This document shows, piece after piece, positions 17,873-25,552 of a DNA stretch of 45,591 nt. The notes beneath the pieces are model-generated. The model saw only the letters and a list, made by a program, of their open reading frames with translations, was not told the DNA's origin and searched no databases. The position numbers were made by a program, and so were the translations under genes. Origin of the DNA: Xylanibacter caecicola (GTDB lineage: Bacteria > Bacteroidota > Bacteroidia > Bacteroidales > Bacteroidaceae). Location of the stretch: positions 1 through 45,591 of the forward strand of contig NZ_JABKKJ010000020.1 in NCBI RefSeq assembly GCF_013166515.1, written 5' to 3'. Each line of letters begins with the position of its first letter. The stretch's first letter is position 1.

Positions 17873-19375
17873 ATGAATAGAGAAACACATCTTAATCCTA
17901 ACGGTCTGGTAGCGTTTGTCGGTAAGCCTTGTAGCGAGTTTACAAAAGAAGACATAATACGATATGTCAGCGAGAACGGAATACGCATGGTGAATTTTAT
18001 GTATCCTGCCGGAGACGGGCGTCTGAAGACATTGAATTTTGTTATAAACGACCTTGAGCATCTTAATTCAATACTTACCTGTGGTGAGAGAGTTGACGGC
18101 TCAAGTCTTTTCCGTTTTATAGAAGCTGACAGCAGCGACCTGTATGTGATACCTAAGTTCCGCACGGCATTCCTCGATCCGTTTGCCGAAATACCCACAT
18201 TGTCAATGTTGTGCTCTTTCTTCAATAAGGACGGAGATTTTTTGGAGAGTTCTCCTGAATATACATTGAAGAAGGCTTGCCGTGTGTTTCGTGAGGTTAC
18301 GGGAATGGAATTTCAGGCAATGGGCGAGCTTGAGTATTATGTCATAGCACCGGACGACGGCATGTTCCCTGCCACAGACCAGAAAGGGTATCATGAATCT
18401 GCACCATATGCCAAGTTCAATGACTTCAGAACAAAGTGCATGGCTTATATTGCACAGGCGGGAGGGCGTATCAAGTACGGGCATTCGGAGGTCGGAAACT
18501 TTACGCTCGGAGGTATGGTTTATGAACAGAACGAGATAGAATTCCTGCCTGTATATGCCGAGGAAGCTGCCGACCAGCTGATGGTGGCGAAGTGGATAAT
18601 ACGCAATCTTGCGTACAGGAGCGGATATGACGTGACATTTGCGCCTAAAATAACGGCAGGGAAAGCCGGTTCCGGACTGCATATACACATGAGGCTGATG
18701 AAAGACGGGCGCAGTATGATGCTTGACGGCGGAGTGCTTTCATCCGTGGCGCGTAAGGCAATAGCAGGGATGATGAGGCTTGCACCGTCGATAACGGCAT
18801 TCGGCAACACCAATCCGATGTCTTATTTCCGTCTTGTTCCTCATCAGGAGGCTCCTACAAATATCTGCTGGGGCGACCGCAACCGCTCTGTTCTTGTGCG
18901 TGTTCCGTTAGGCTGGGTGACGGGAGTTGATATGTGTGCTGCTGCAAATCCCATGGAACATGAAGAGAGATATGACACCACCCAAAAGCAGACGGTGGAG
19001 ATGCGTTCGTCAGACGGTTCGGCTGATTTATATTTGCTTCTTGCCGGTCTTGCTGTGGCATGCCGTCACGGTATTGAGAGCGAGGATGCGTTGGAACTGG
19101 CTGAGAAGACTTATGTGGATGTGAATATCCATAGCGATGAGAATAAGGACAGGCTTCTCATGCTCGAACAGTTGCCCGACAGTTGCGAGGCTTCTGCCGG
19201 ATGTCTTGAAAGACAGAGACATGTATATGAGCAATACGGGGTGTTCAGTCCTTCAATGATAGACGGTATGATAAACAGTCTGTGTGGATATGCCGACGCA
19301 AACCTGAGGCGTGACATAGACGGCAATGAGCCTGCTATGCTGAAACTGGTGAAAAAATACTTTCATTGTGGGTGA
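17873..19375 (+). CDS. Glutamine synthetase family protein, type-I-like
   Basis: The family ligates ammonia to glutamate using ATP. The 500-residue protein shows the beta-grasp region with VDGSSL (74-79), then the catalytic metal residues in GELEYYV (E152, E154) and HSEVG (204-208). The ATP/glutamate loops GSGLHIHM (266-273), NPMSYFRLVPHQEAP (314-328) and RNRSVLVRVP (336-345) follow. It is far shorter than the roughly 730-residue GSIII that serves as the main enzyme in many Bacteroidales. The usual KPMPG-NGSG loop reads ITAGKAGSG, so a different ligase substrate is possible. A 29-codon small ORF follows 12 bp downstream. Confidence 0.88.
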   Translation: MNRETHLNPNGLVAFVGKPCSEFTKEDIIRYVSENGIRMVNFMYPAGDGRLKTLNFVINDLEHLNSILTCGERVDGSSLFRFIEADSSDLYVIPKFRTAFLDPFAEIPTLSMLCSFFNKDGDFLESSPEYTLKKACRVFREVTGMEFQAMGELEYYVIAPDDGMFPATDQKGYHESAPYAKFNDFRTKCMAYIAQAGGRIKYGHSEVGNFTLGGMVYEQNEIEFLPVYAEEAADQLMVAKWIIRNLAYRSGYDVTFAPKITAGKAGSGLHIHMRLMKDGRSMMLDGGVLSSVARKAIAGMMRLAPSITAFGNTNPMSYFRLVPHQEAPTNICWGDRNRSVLVRVPLGWVTGVDMCAAANPMEHEERYDTTQKQTVEMRSSDGSADLYLLLAGLAVACRHGIESEDALELAEKTYVDVNIHSDENKDRLLMLEQLPDSCEASAGCLERQRHVYEQYGVFSPSMIDGMINSLCGYADANLRRDIDGNEPAMLKLVKKYFHCG

Positions 19376-19387
19376 TTTAAGCAGGCA

Positions 19388-19477
19388 ATGACGGTATCAT
19401 CTTATCATCGCTATATGTTGTCCGGTGTCTTGATCGGACTAATATATACGGTGATAAAGGTGGAATGGCTTAAATAA
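19388..19477 (+). CDS. Possible 29-residue membrane microprotein
   Basis: ATG at 19388 opens 12 bp after the glutamine synthetase stop and runs 29 codons. The product has one hydrophobic segment, MLSGVLIGLIYTVIKV (residues 10-25), flanked by YHRY and EWLK, which fits a single membrane helix. It is not recognised. The position suggests co-transcription with the synthetase gene. The same DNA can fold into a long interrupted hairpin (19402-19457), so the coding reading is not certain. Confidence 0.4.
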   Translation: MTVSSYHRYMLSGVLIGLIYTVIKVEWLK

Positions 19478-19553
19478 GACATGTTTCTTAGGTACAAAAG
19501 TGCTTTTGAATAGTCTTTAAGTTGATTAATGTAATTTTTATACTAAATATATT

Positions 19554-21293
19554 ATGAACACAAAATCATTATTGTTTGCGGCTTTGGCGCTTGCTACAGG
19601 AACCAATGCCGCTTTGGCGCAGTATCCTCAGATTACCGATGAGGCTAAAGCCAAGTATGCTGCTCAGAACAAGGAATGGACACAACATTCGGACTCGGCA
19701 TGGGCAGTAGCATTCCCTATTGTTAAGAAAGAGGCAATGGAAGGACGTCCGTATGTTCCATGGGCTTCGCGTCCTTATGACCTGAAACAGGCAAAGATAC
19801 CGGCATTCCCCGGTGCTGAGGGTGGCGGTATGTATACTTTCGGTGGTCGTGGCGGTAAGGTGCTTACTGTTACAAACCTCAATGACGACGGTCCCGGCTC
19901 GTTCCGCTGGGCGTGCGAGCAGGGTGGTGCGCGTATAATCGTGTTCAACGTAAGCGGTGTCATAATGCTTAAGACGCCTGTAATACTCCGTGCTCCGTAT
20001 GTAACGATTGCCGGTCAGACGGCTCCCGGCGACGGTGTGTGCATCTCGGGCGAGTCGTTCCAGGTAGATACTCACGATGTCATTGTACGTCACATGCGTT
20101 TCCGTCGTGGTAATACCAACGTGTGGAATCGTGAGGATTCTTTCGGAGGTAACCCTGTTGGTAACATCATGATAGACCATTGCTCGTGCGAATGGGGACT
20201 TGATGAGAACATTTCATTTTATCGTCACATGTTCGACATGCACGACGGAAAGCCGAAACGCAAGGTGCCGACAGTAAACGTTACTATTCAGAACACGATT
20301 TCCGCAAAGGCTCTTGATACTTACAACCATGCTTTCGGCAGTACAATCGGCGGTGAGAACACTACTTTCATGCGCAACCTTTGGGCTGACAACACCGGAC
20401 GTAATCCGTCGATAGGTTGGGGCGGCGTGTTCAACTTTGTGAACAACGTAATCTACAACTGGGTACACCGTACTGCAGATGGAGGAGAATACTCTACTAT
20501 GAGCAACTTTATCAACAACTATTACAAACCTGGACCTCTTACTCCGAAAAACAGTAACGTGGGCTGGAGAATAGTAAAGTCTGAAAGCCGCAGCGAGAAA
20601 CTTTTCCCGTACAAGCAGTTCGGACGTGTATATGCTACCGGTAATATCGTTGAAGGATATGATGCGATTACCAAAGACAACTGGGCAGGTGGTATCCAGA
20701 CGGCAGACAAGGACGGTGAACTTGGTGCGGACGAATTGGCACTGATGCGTTCTAACGAGCCGTTTGAAATGGCTCCGCTTACAATTATTCCTTCTGATAA
20801 GACATTTGACTATGTGCTTGATAACGTAGGTGCCATGCTTCCTACACGTGATATAGTTGACCAGCGTATTGTTGATGAGGTACGTACAGGAAAGGCTTAT
20901 TATGTGAAAAAACTTCCAAAGAAAAATCCGTATGGGGATCTTTGGGGACTCAGCCCGAAGTCACAGGCTGAGGATGGCACATTCAAATATCGCCGTTTGG
21001 GCAAGGACTCTTATAAAGATGGTATAATAACCGATCCGGCACAGATGGGCGGTTGGCCTGAATATAAGGGTAAGCCATATAAGGACACGGATGGTGACGG
21101 TATGCCGGATGAATGGGAGATCGCCAACGGTCTTAATCCTAACGATCCGTCTGATGCCAATAAGGATTGTACAGGTGACGGATATACTAACATCGAGAAG
21201 TATATCAACGGTATCAGTACAAAGGAAAAGATTGATTGGACTGACTTGAAAAATAACCATGATACATTAAAAGGAAAGACAAGTCTTATGTAA
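19554..21293 (+). CDS. Secreted pectate lyase (PL1-like) with calcium-binding-type C-terminal repeat
   Basis: Pectate lyases cleave de-esterified homogalacturonan by beta-elimination, usually with calcium. Residues 1-22 are a signal peptide. The beta-helix starts with IPAFPGAEGGGMYTFGGRGG (about 82-101) and continues with NIMIDHCSCEWGLDENIS (204-221). TGRNPSIGWGGVFNFVNN (281-298) carries the likely catalytic R283. The C-terminus (about 510-555) has DTDGDGMPDEWEIANGLNP, a thrombospondin-type-3/EF-hand-like acidic repeat. Length 579 is normal for Bacteroidetes enzymes of this kind. It acts downstream of the pectinesterase in pectin breakdown. A strong hairpin follows the stop. Confidence 0.92.
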   Translation: MNTKSLLFAALALATGTNAALAQYPQITDEAKAKYAAQNKEWTQHSDSAWAVAFPIVKKEAMEGRPYVPWASRPYDLKQAKIPAFPGAEGGGMYTFGGRGGKVLTVTNLNDDGPGSFRWACEQGGARIIVFNVSGVIMLKTPVILRAPYVTIAGQTAPGDGVCISGESFQVDTHDVIVRHMRFRRGNTNVWNREDSFGGNPVGNIMIDHCSCEWGLDENISFYRHMFDMHDGKPKRKVPTVNVTIQNTISAKALDTYNHAFGSTIGGENTTFMRNLWADNTGRNPSIGWGGVFNFVNNVIYNWVHRTADGGEYSTMSNFINNYYKPGPLTPKNSNVGWRIVKSESRSEKLFPYKQFGRVYATGNIVEGYDAITKDNWAGGIQTADKDGELGADELALMRSNEPFEMAPLTIIPSDKTFDYVLDNVGAMLPTRDIVDQRIVDEVRTGKAYYVKKLPKKNPYGDLWGLSPKSQAEDGTFKYRRLGKDSYKDGIITDPAQMGGWPEYKGKPYKDTDGDGMPDEWEIANGLNPNDPSDANKDCTGDGYTNIEKYINGISTKEKIDWTDLKNNHDTLKGKTSLM

Positions 21294-21316
21294 TATAGAC
21301 TTGTCTACTGTAAAGT

Positions 21317-21356
21317 AATAGCCCCGGGCGCTAATTTATAAGCGTTCGGGGCTATT
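21317..21356. terminator. Hairpin between convergent pectate lyase and ECF sigma operon
   Basis: A 16-bp stem (AATAGCCCCGGGCGCT with AGCGTTCGGGGCTATT, one mismatch) encloses the 8-nt loop AATTTATA. Neither side has a long T-tract, but position and strength fit a bidirectional terminator. Confidence 0.75.
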
Positions 21357-21388
21357 AGTTATCCTAAAAACAAACTAAAAAAATATCT

Positions 21389-21532
21389 TTATGATATGTT
21401 TTGCTGCTTTATTGCAAATAATATGCGCATCTTAAGTTCTTCTTTTTCTATATCTGAAAGGACTGCAATTTTTGCAATATCTTTTTTCAGCAGTTTTCTT
21501 GTCAGTTTCTTTATATGGTTTCGACGTGCCAT
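21389..21532 (-). CDS. Possible 47-residue basic microprotein after the ECF sigma gene
   Basis: On the minus strand an ATG at 21532, 50 bp after the sigma-factor stop, opens 47 codons ending with TAA. The product starts MARRNHIKKLTRKLLKKDIA and continues with an acidic turn (SDIEKEELKMRI), giving two amphipathic helices. It is not recognised. Its place at the 3' end of the sigma gene, and the absence of a FecR-type anti-sigma factor, make it a candidate sigma-factor partner; that is only an inference. Confidence 0.45.
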   Translation of the reverse strand: MARRNHIKKLTRKLLKKDIAKIAVLSDIEKEELKMRILFAIKQQNIS

Positions 21533-21582
21533 CTTTTGGTATCGTTTTATCTTAAAGACGGCATTGTTTATTTTTTGTACTC

Positions 21583-22095
21583 TTATATAGCCCCGTTGTT
21601 TGCTGCCATTGTACGCAAACGTATTATACTTCTGTGCATAAGGTTTCTTACAGACTGATAGTTTATTCCCATAATCTGACAGATATCATCATATTTGCGC
21701 TGCTCCAGATAGTATAGGTTTATTATCTGGCGCTGTCTTGGCGACAGGCTTTTTATAAATCCAACGAGTTTGGTATTTCTGTTTTGTTCTTCTTCTTTCT
21801 TTTCGAAAGATAAAGTTTCAGAACTGTCACAAATGGATTTCATGAGATTTTCGTTTACATCTTCGTCACAGAGGTGGGTGTTACGACGAAATTCATCGTT
21901 GATTCTGTTTTTCAACGATACATAAAGATAAGATTCTATATTCCCGATTGAATCCAATTCATCTTTTTTTGTATACAACTTAACAAATACATCCTGTATG
22001 CAGTCCTTTATCATTTCACGATCGGACGTAAATTTTGTGCCGAATGCAAACAGGTTGTCAATTTGTTTGTCGTAAAGTTCGGTAAAGTTAATCAT
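21583..22095 (-). CDS. ECF-type RNA polymerase sigma factor
   Basis: The product directs RNA polymerase to alternative promoters. Starting at the ATG at 22095 (MINFTELYDKQI), it has about 170 residues. Region 2 covers about 5-75 (DREMIKDCIQDVFVKLY, SYLYVSLKNRINDEFRR) and region 4 covers about 112-165 (LSPRQRQIINLYYLEQRKYDDI with the HTH NYQSVRNLMHRSI). A longer frame to 22200 exists, but a TATCTTTG -7 box at 22119-22126 would lie inside it, so I use the shorter start. No FecR anti-sigma gene is adjacent. It lies 134 bp after the DUF6298-like gene at the end of the minus-strand locus and may regulate it. Confidence 0.88.
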   Translation of the reverse strand: MINFTELYDKQIDNLFAFGTKFTSDREMIKDCIQDVFVKLYTKKDELDSIGNIESYLYVSLKNRINDEFRRNTHLCDEDVNENLMKSICDSSETLSFEKKEEEQNRNTKLVGFIKSLSPRQRQIINLYYLEQRKYDDICQIMGINYQSVRNLMHRSIIRLRTMAANNGAI

Positions 22096-22118
22096 AGGTT
22101 TTTTAAGTTCTTCGGCTG

Positions 22119-22126
22119 CAAAGATA
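22119..22126 (-). promoter_or_regulatory. Putative -7 box for the ECF sigma gene
   Basis: On the minus strand it reads TATCTTTG, an exact TAnnTTTG match, 23 bp upstream of the ATG at 22095. It favours the shorter start. Confidence 0.5.
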
Positions 22127-22229
22127 TGAATGAAAGGACTAAGAAAATGGGAAAAATCAGTCTTAAAATAAAAAAAACAGGTATTGAATGTGATTTTCAA
22201 TACCTGTTATCAATATTTTCCAAAGGTTA

Positions 22230-25200
22230 TCAGAAACGTTCTAACCAGTATATACTGTTATCTTTGCTGTTTTTTATCTCGCAAATTCCGCTTGTCCTGT
22301 AACTTTTGTTGAGTGTTTTTATGTCTCCGGTTTTGCCGTTTATACTGTTGATTCTATACTTTCCCGGCTCAACGTTCAGTTTTATATCCTTGTCGTTTAA
22401 GGCATATATGATGTAGCCTACATCGGATTTTCCTGATACAATATAATTTGCAGTTGCGTTGTTTTCTGTTTGTGGTTGCATTCTTGCTGCGTCTTTGAGG
22501 AATTTATTGTTATGTACCGGTATGTTGGGGCACGAACCGCCACCCATAAGTATAGCCCAGCCATATTGAGGATATTGCTGCGAGAAGAATGTAACGGCCT
22601 TTTCCGGATATTTTGTGCGATATTCGCTTACAGCCTTGTAAGCTTCTGCAAAACCGGTTTTTCCTACTTTCATCTTTCTCATGAACTGACGGGGAGCCAT
22701 GTTCTTTCCGGCAGGCGGCGCCCAAAGCCCGTCTGTGTTGTAGTGCCAGTAGCGTATGTCGATTATGTCAACCACTTCCGAAAGCGCCGGATCTGCAAGT
22801 ACTGCATCCTGAGCATCTTTTGTACAACTGAGCGCAACAAGTGTGTTGTTGCCTGTTTCCTTCTCCCATTCTTTTATGGTCTGAAGCCAGAAACGCACAA
22901 AATGTAACGGTCCTGTATATTCGTCACTTATAAGCTGTATCACGTTGCCGTTGTCTTTTGTGTTTTCAAGACATTGTCTTATATACTGCCTGTGCAGTTC
23001 TTTCAGTTTGGCATTGTTCAGATCATAGAATTGTTCTGCCATGAAAACACGCTTGTCCCCTGTAAACGGAACCGGTTCAGGAAAATCTGTTCCGTTAATA
23101 TTGTTTACCGGGCGCCACGGACTGTCCACCCAGTGTGCGCCTGCTTCAAGTATGTTATGCTGAAAATAGTGCTGATTGAAAAGTAACTGTCCGTAGGGAG
23201 CGCCTTTTTTCGCATATTCGTTGAGGCGCATCCAATACCATTTGTTGGGCTTTTTCAAGTCATAAAGACTCAGTCCGTCCCATGCCGTACCTTTTCCAGT
23301 GCGTGTGAAAGGCAACTCGTAGAACGGTGCCCACACGTCGCCGTCGGCGCGACGCACACGTTCATGATCAGTGCGGCGCAGGTCATACCAAAGTCCGTAA
23401 TGGTGGTCCAATATACAGTAATTGTGCTTGTCAAGATAGTTTACTACAGAGTCAATGCGGTCCGTCCATCCGGTTCCTTCTCTTCCCGGTACAAAGCGGG
23501 TTATAGCCGGCTTCGCTCCATTCTCTGCAAAGTTGTCTTTTACACGTCCTGACCACCATGGTATGGCGTATCTGTTACCGATAATTAGGTTGCCTCCGGC
23601 TGTTATATGCCCGTCCGTTATGCCGTATACCACGACATCATGAGTGTCATTTCCACTTTTGCAGTATTTTATATTGTCTATGTCTTTCAATCCGTTCGAT
23701 GCAACATCGGCGGAGTAGGGGATAGAGTCCATCCACATTTCAAGCGTCAGTCTCGGTGTTGTCAGCGATTCCTGTGCCATAAGTTGTGCGGCTGCTATTT
23801 CCGGACTACTTGATGCATCGGTACTTCTTGGCAGTATATATCCGTTGATGTTTTGTCCGCTCATTCTTTTTTCAAGCTGTGCATAGAACAAACTGCGCGG
23901 TTTTACGTGGTTGTTGCTGCTTGTCCATTCTCCGTTACCTGTAAGCGTACCCCAGCATCCGTTTGCACTGTTTCTGTTGTCTTTGTCCGGAGAATAGCAC
24001 CACAGAGTTGATCCCGTACACTGCCACATCATGCTGTTGCCTGTGTTCCAACCCGTTCCGAATTGGAATTGTTCAAGGTTTTCAAAACGTATGTCATTGC
24101 CGTCTATATTCACAATGTCGAACAACAGTCCTGCAGCCCATGAACCGATACTTCCGCTGAATCCTAACGATTCTTCTCCTTCGCACTGCACAAAGGCATT
24201 AGGACCGGCAGCGCAGAAACCTGCTGCAAAGTCGTGCAGTCCGTAGCGGGATACGCAACGCAGTACAAGTGTCTGTTGTCCTCGTGTCAGGAACACGCAA
24301 CGTCTCCAACCTCCTGTTTCCGACACAGGTTCGCTTGCAATGCAGTCTTCAACGGTCACGCGTCTTGTGTTCTTTTGAAGGTTCACCGCACTTCCGGCAA
24401 AATGTCTGAAGTTAATCCTTCTTATCCAGCAGTCGCTCGCATTGTCCATCCATACGGCATCCCAACAATGATCTTCGTCTTTGGGGTTCCACGTGTTGTG
24501 TTCGGACATCAGTGTAAGATTTTCTATTCCGCATTCCGTTATTTCTCCCCTGTTATATCCGGTAACTACAAATCCTCCGCCGTATTTAGGATCGAGTGTG
24601 CTTGTTATCGGTGAGTCTATTGTTATGCTGCTGCCGTTTATAGCCTTTACTTCGCGCATCCATGTTATGTCAATGTCCGTGGCTTTCCAACCGGTATAGT
24701 CAAGTCCGCCTCCGAAATCGTTCATGCCTAATGATTCAATCCACTCTTTCGTGCATGGGCGCACAATCATTATTCTTTTATCCGCAGCTACAAGATTGCC
24801 GTCAAGCATCAGTTCCGTGCTTCCTGCTTTCGTATATCTGCTTATTCTTACGGTATCCCCCTTTACAAAGTCTTTACACCCTTCGATATATAGCAGCGCG
24901 CCACGATCAACGCCCCGCTTTACAATTACGGTCCTGTTTTTGTCTTTTCCCCTTATGACAATACCTGATGCACTTATTCTAAGAGGGCTGTCGATATAAT
25001 AGGTGCCTTCGTCCAATAATATGGCACCTCGGAAACCGTCTTTCCCTATTTTCAGTGATGCCACATAGTCTATGGCTTTCTGTATCCTCTCGTGACTGTC
25101 CCCTTTTGTATTACCTACAAAAACCACATTCCTTACATTCGGTATCCCTTTTTCAGAAGCGTGGTATCCGCATGTAGAATAGTCCATAGGGATGTAAACC

Positions 25201-25280
25201 TCCTTTGGCTTCTTTCCGGCATAAGTATGCAGGAAAGACAAAAGAAGTATTGTTGCAATAATTAAAAACTTGTTTTTCAT
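22230..25280 (-). CDS. Secreted two-domain protein: beta-helix plus DUF6298-like glycosidase-type domain
   Basis: The 1016-residue product has a signal peptide (residues 1-21). A right-handed beta-helix region follows at about 45-480; AIDYVASL, GAILLDEGTYYIDSPLRI and the repeated N-rich turns are typical of pectin-lyase-fold proteins. The second half (about 570-930) looks like a TIM-barrel glycoside hydrolase (ILDHHYGLWYDLRRTDHER, NVIQLISDEYTGPLHFVRFW with an E, IDIRYWHYNTDG). A small beta domain ends the protein. The layout resembles what I recall as DUF6298 proteins of pectin loci; the substrate is unknown. It is downstream of SusD, with a terminator and its own promoters between. Confidence 0.75.
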   Translation of the reverse strand: MKNKFLIIATILLLSFLHTYAGKKPKEVYIPMDYSTCGYHASEKGIPNVRNVVFVGNTKGDSHERIQKAIDYVASLKIGKDGFRGAILLDEGTYYIDSPLRISASGIVIRGKDKNRTVIVKRGVDRGALLYIEGCKDFVKGDTVRISRYTKAGSTELMLDGNLVAADKRIMIVRPCTKEWIESLGMNDFGGGLDYTGWKATDIDITWMREVKAINGSSITIDSPITSTLDPKYGGGFVVTGYNRGEITECGIENLTLMSEHNTWNPKDEDHCWDAVWMDNASDCWIRRINFRHFAGSAVNLQKNTRRVTVEDCIASEPVSETGGWRRCVFLTRGQQTLVLRCVSRYGLHDFAAGFCAAGPNAFVQCEGEESLGFSGSIGSWAAGLLFDIVNIDGNDIRFENLEQFQFGTGWNTGNSMMWQCTGSTLWCYSPDKDNRNSANGCWGTLTGNGEWTSSNNHVKPRSLFYAQLEKRMSGQNINGYILPRSTDASSSPEIAAAQLMAQESLTTPRLTLEMWMDSIPYSADVASNGLKDIDNIKYCKSGNDTHDVVVYGITDGHITAGGNLIIGNRYAIPWWSGRVKDNFAENGAKPAITRFVPGREGTGWTDRIDSVVNYLDKHNYCILDHHYGLWYDLRRTDHERVRRADGDVWAPFYELPFTRTGKGTAWDGLSLYDLKKPNKWYWMRLNEYAKKGAPYGQLLFNQHYFQHNILEAGAHWVDSPWRPVNNINGTDFPEPVPFTGDKRVFMAEQFYDLNNAKLKELHRQYIRQCLENTKDNGNVIQLISDEYTGPLHFVRFWLQTIKEWEKETGNNTLVALSCTKDAQDAVLADPALSEVVDIIDIRYWHYNTDGLWAPPAGKNMAPRQFMRKMKVGKTGFAEAYKAVSEYRTKYPEKAVTFFSQQYPQYGWAILMGGGSCPNIPVHNNKFLKDAARMQPQTENNATANYIVSGKSDVGYIIYALNDKDIKLNVEPGKYRINSINGKTGDIKTLNKSYRTSGICEIKNSKDNSIYWLERF

Positions 25281-25346
25281 CTTTTATATGTATTTTTTGT
25301 TTAAGACGTAGGAGATATAAGAATGTAATATCCTTTTATGCTTCTG

Positions 25347-25354
25347 CAAAGGTA
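25347..25354 (-). promoter_or_regulatory. Putative -7 box for the DUF6298-like gene (proximal)
   Basis: On the minus strand it reads TACCTTTG, a TAnnTTTG match, 66 bp upstream of the ATG. Confidence 0.4.
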
Positions 25355-25410
25355 ATACAAGCCTAATGTAGTCAGACTTGCTAATAGATGAGGCTCAGCT
25401 TATCTTCGTG

Positions 25411-25418
25411 CAAAGATA
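25411..25418 (-). promoter_or_regulatory. Putative -7 box for the DUF6298-like gene (distal)
   Basis: On the minus strand it reads TATCTTTG, an exact TAnnTTTG match, 130 bp upstream of the ATG and downstream of the SusD terminator. Confidence 0.45.
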
Positions 25419-25482
25419 ATATATTTGTTTTATAAGTGCATACCCATTTATAGATAAAGATAATATTAATACTTTTAAAGTA

Positions 25483-25515
25483 AAAAGGAGACATCCTTTT
25501 CGGACGTCTCCCTTT
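25483..25515 (-). terminator. Rho-independent terminator after SusD (minus arm)
   Basis: On the minus strand a stem AAAGGGAGACGTCC with GGATGTCTCCTTTT encloses a short GAAAA loop and runs into a T5 tract. It lies about 40 bp after the SusD stop and separates SusD from the DUF6298-like gene. Confidence 0.78.
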
Positions 25516-25552
25516 GTCAAGAATGTATTAAACCCTTAATGAAACCTTTTGT

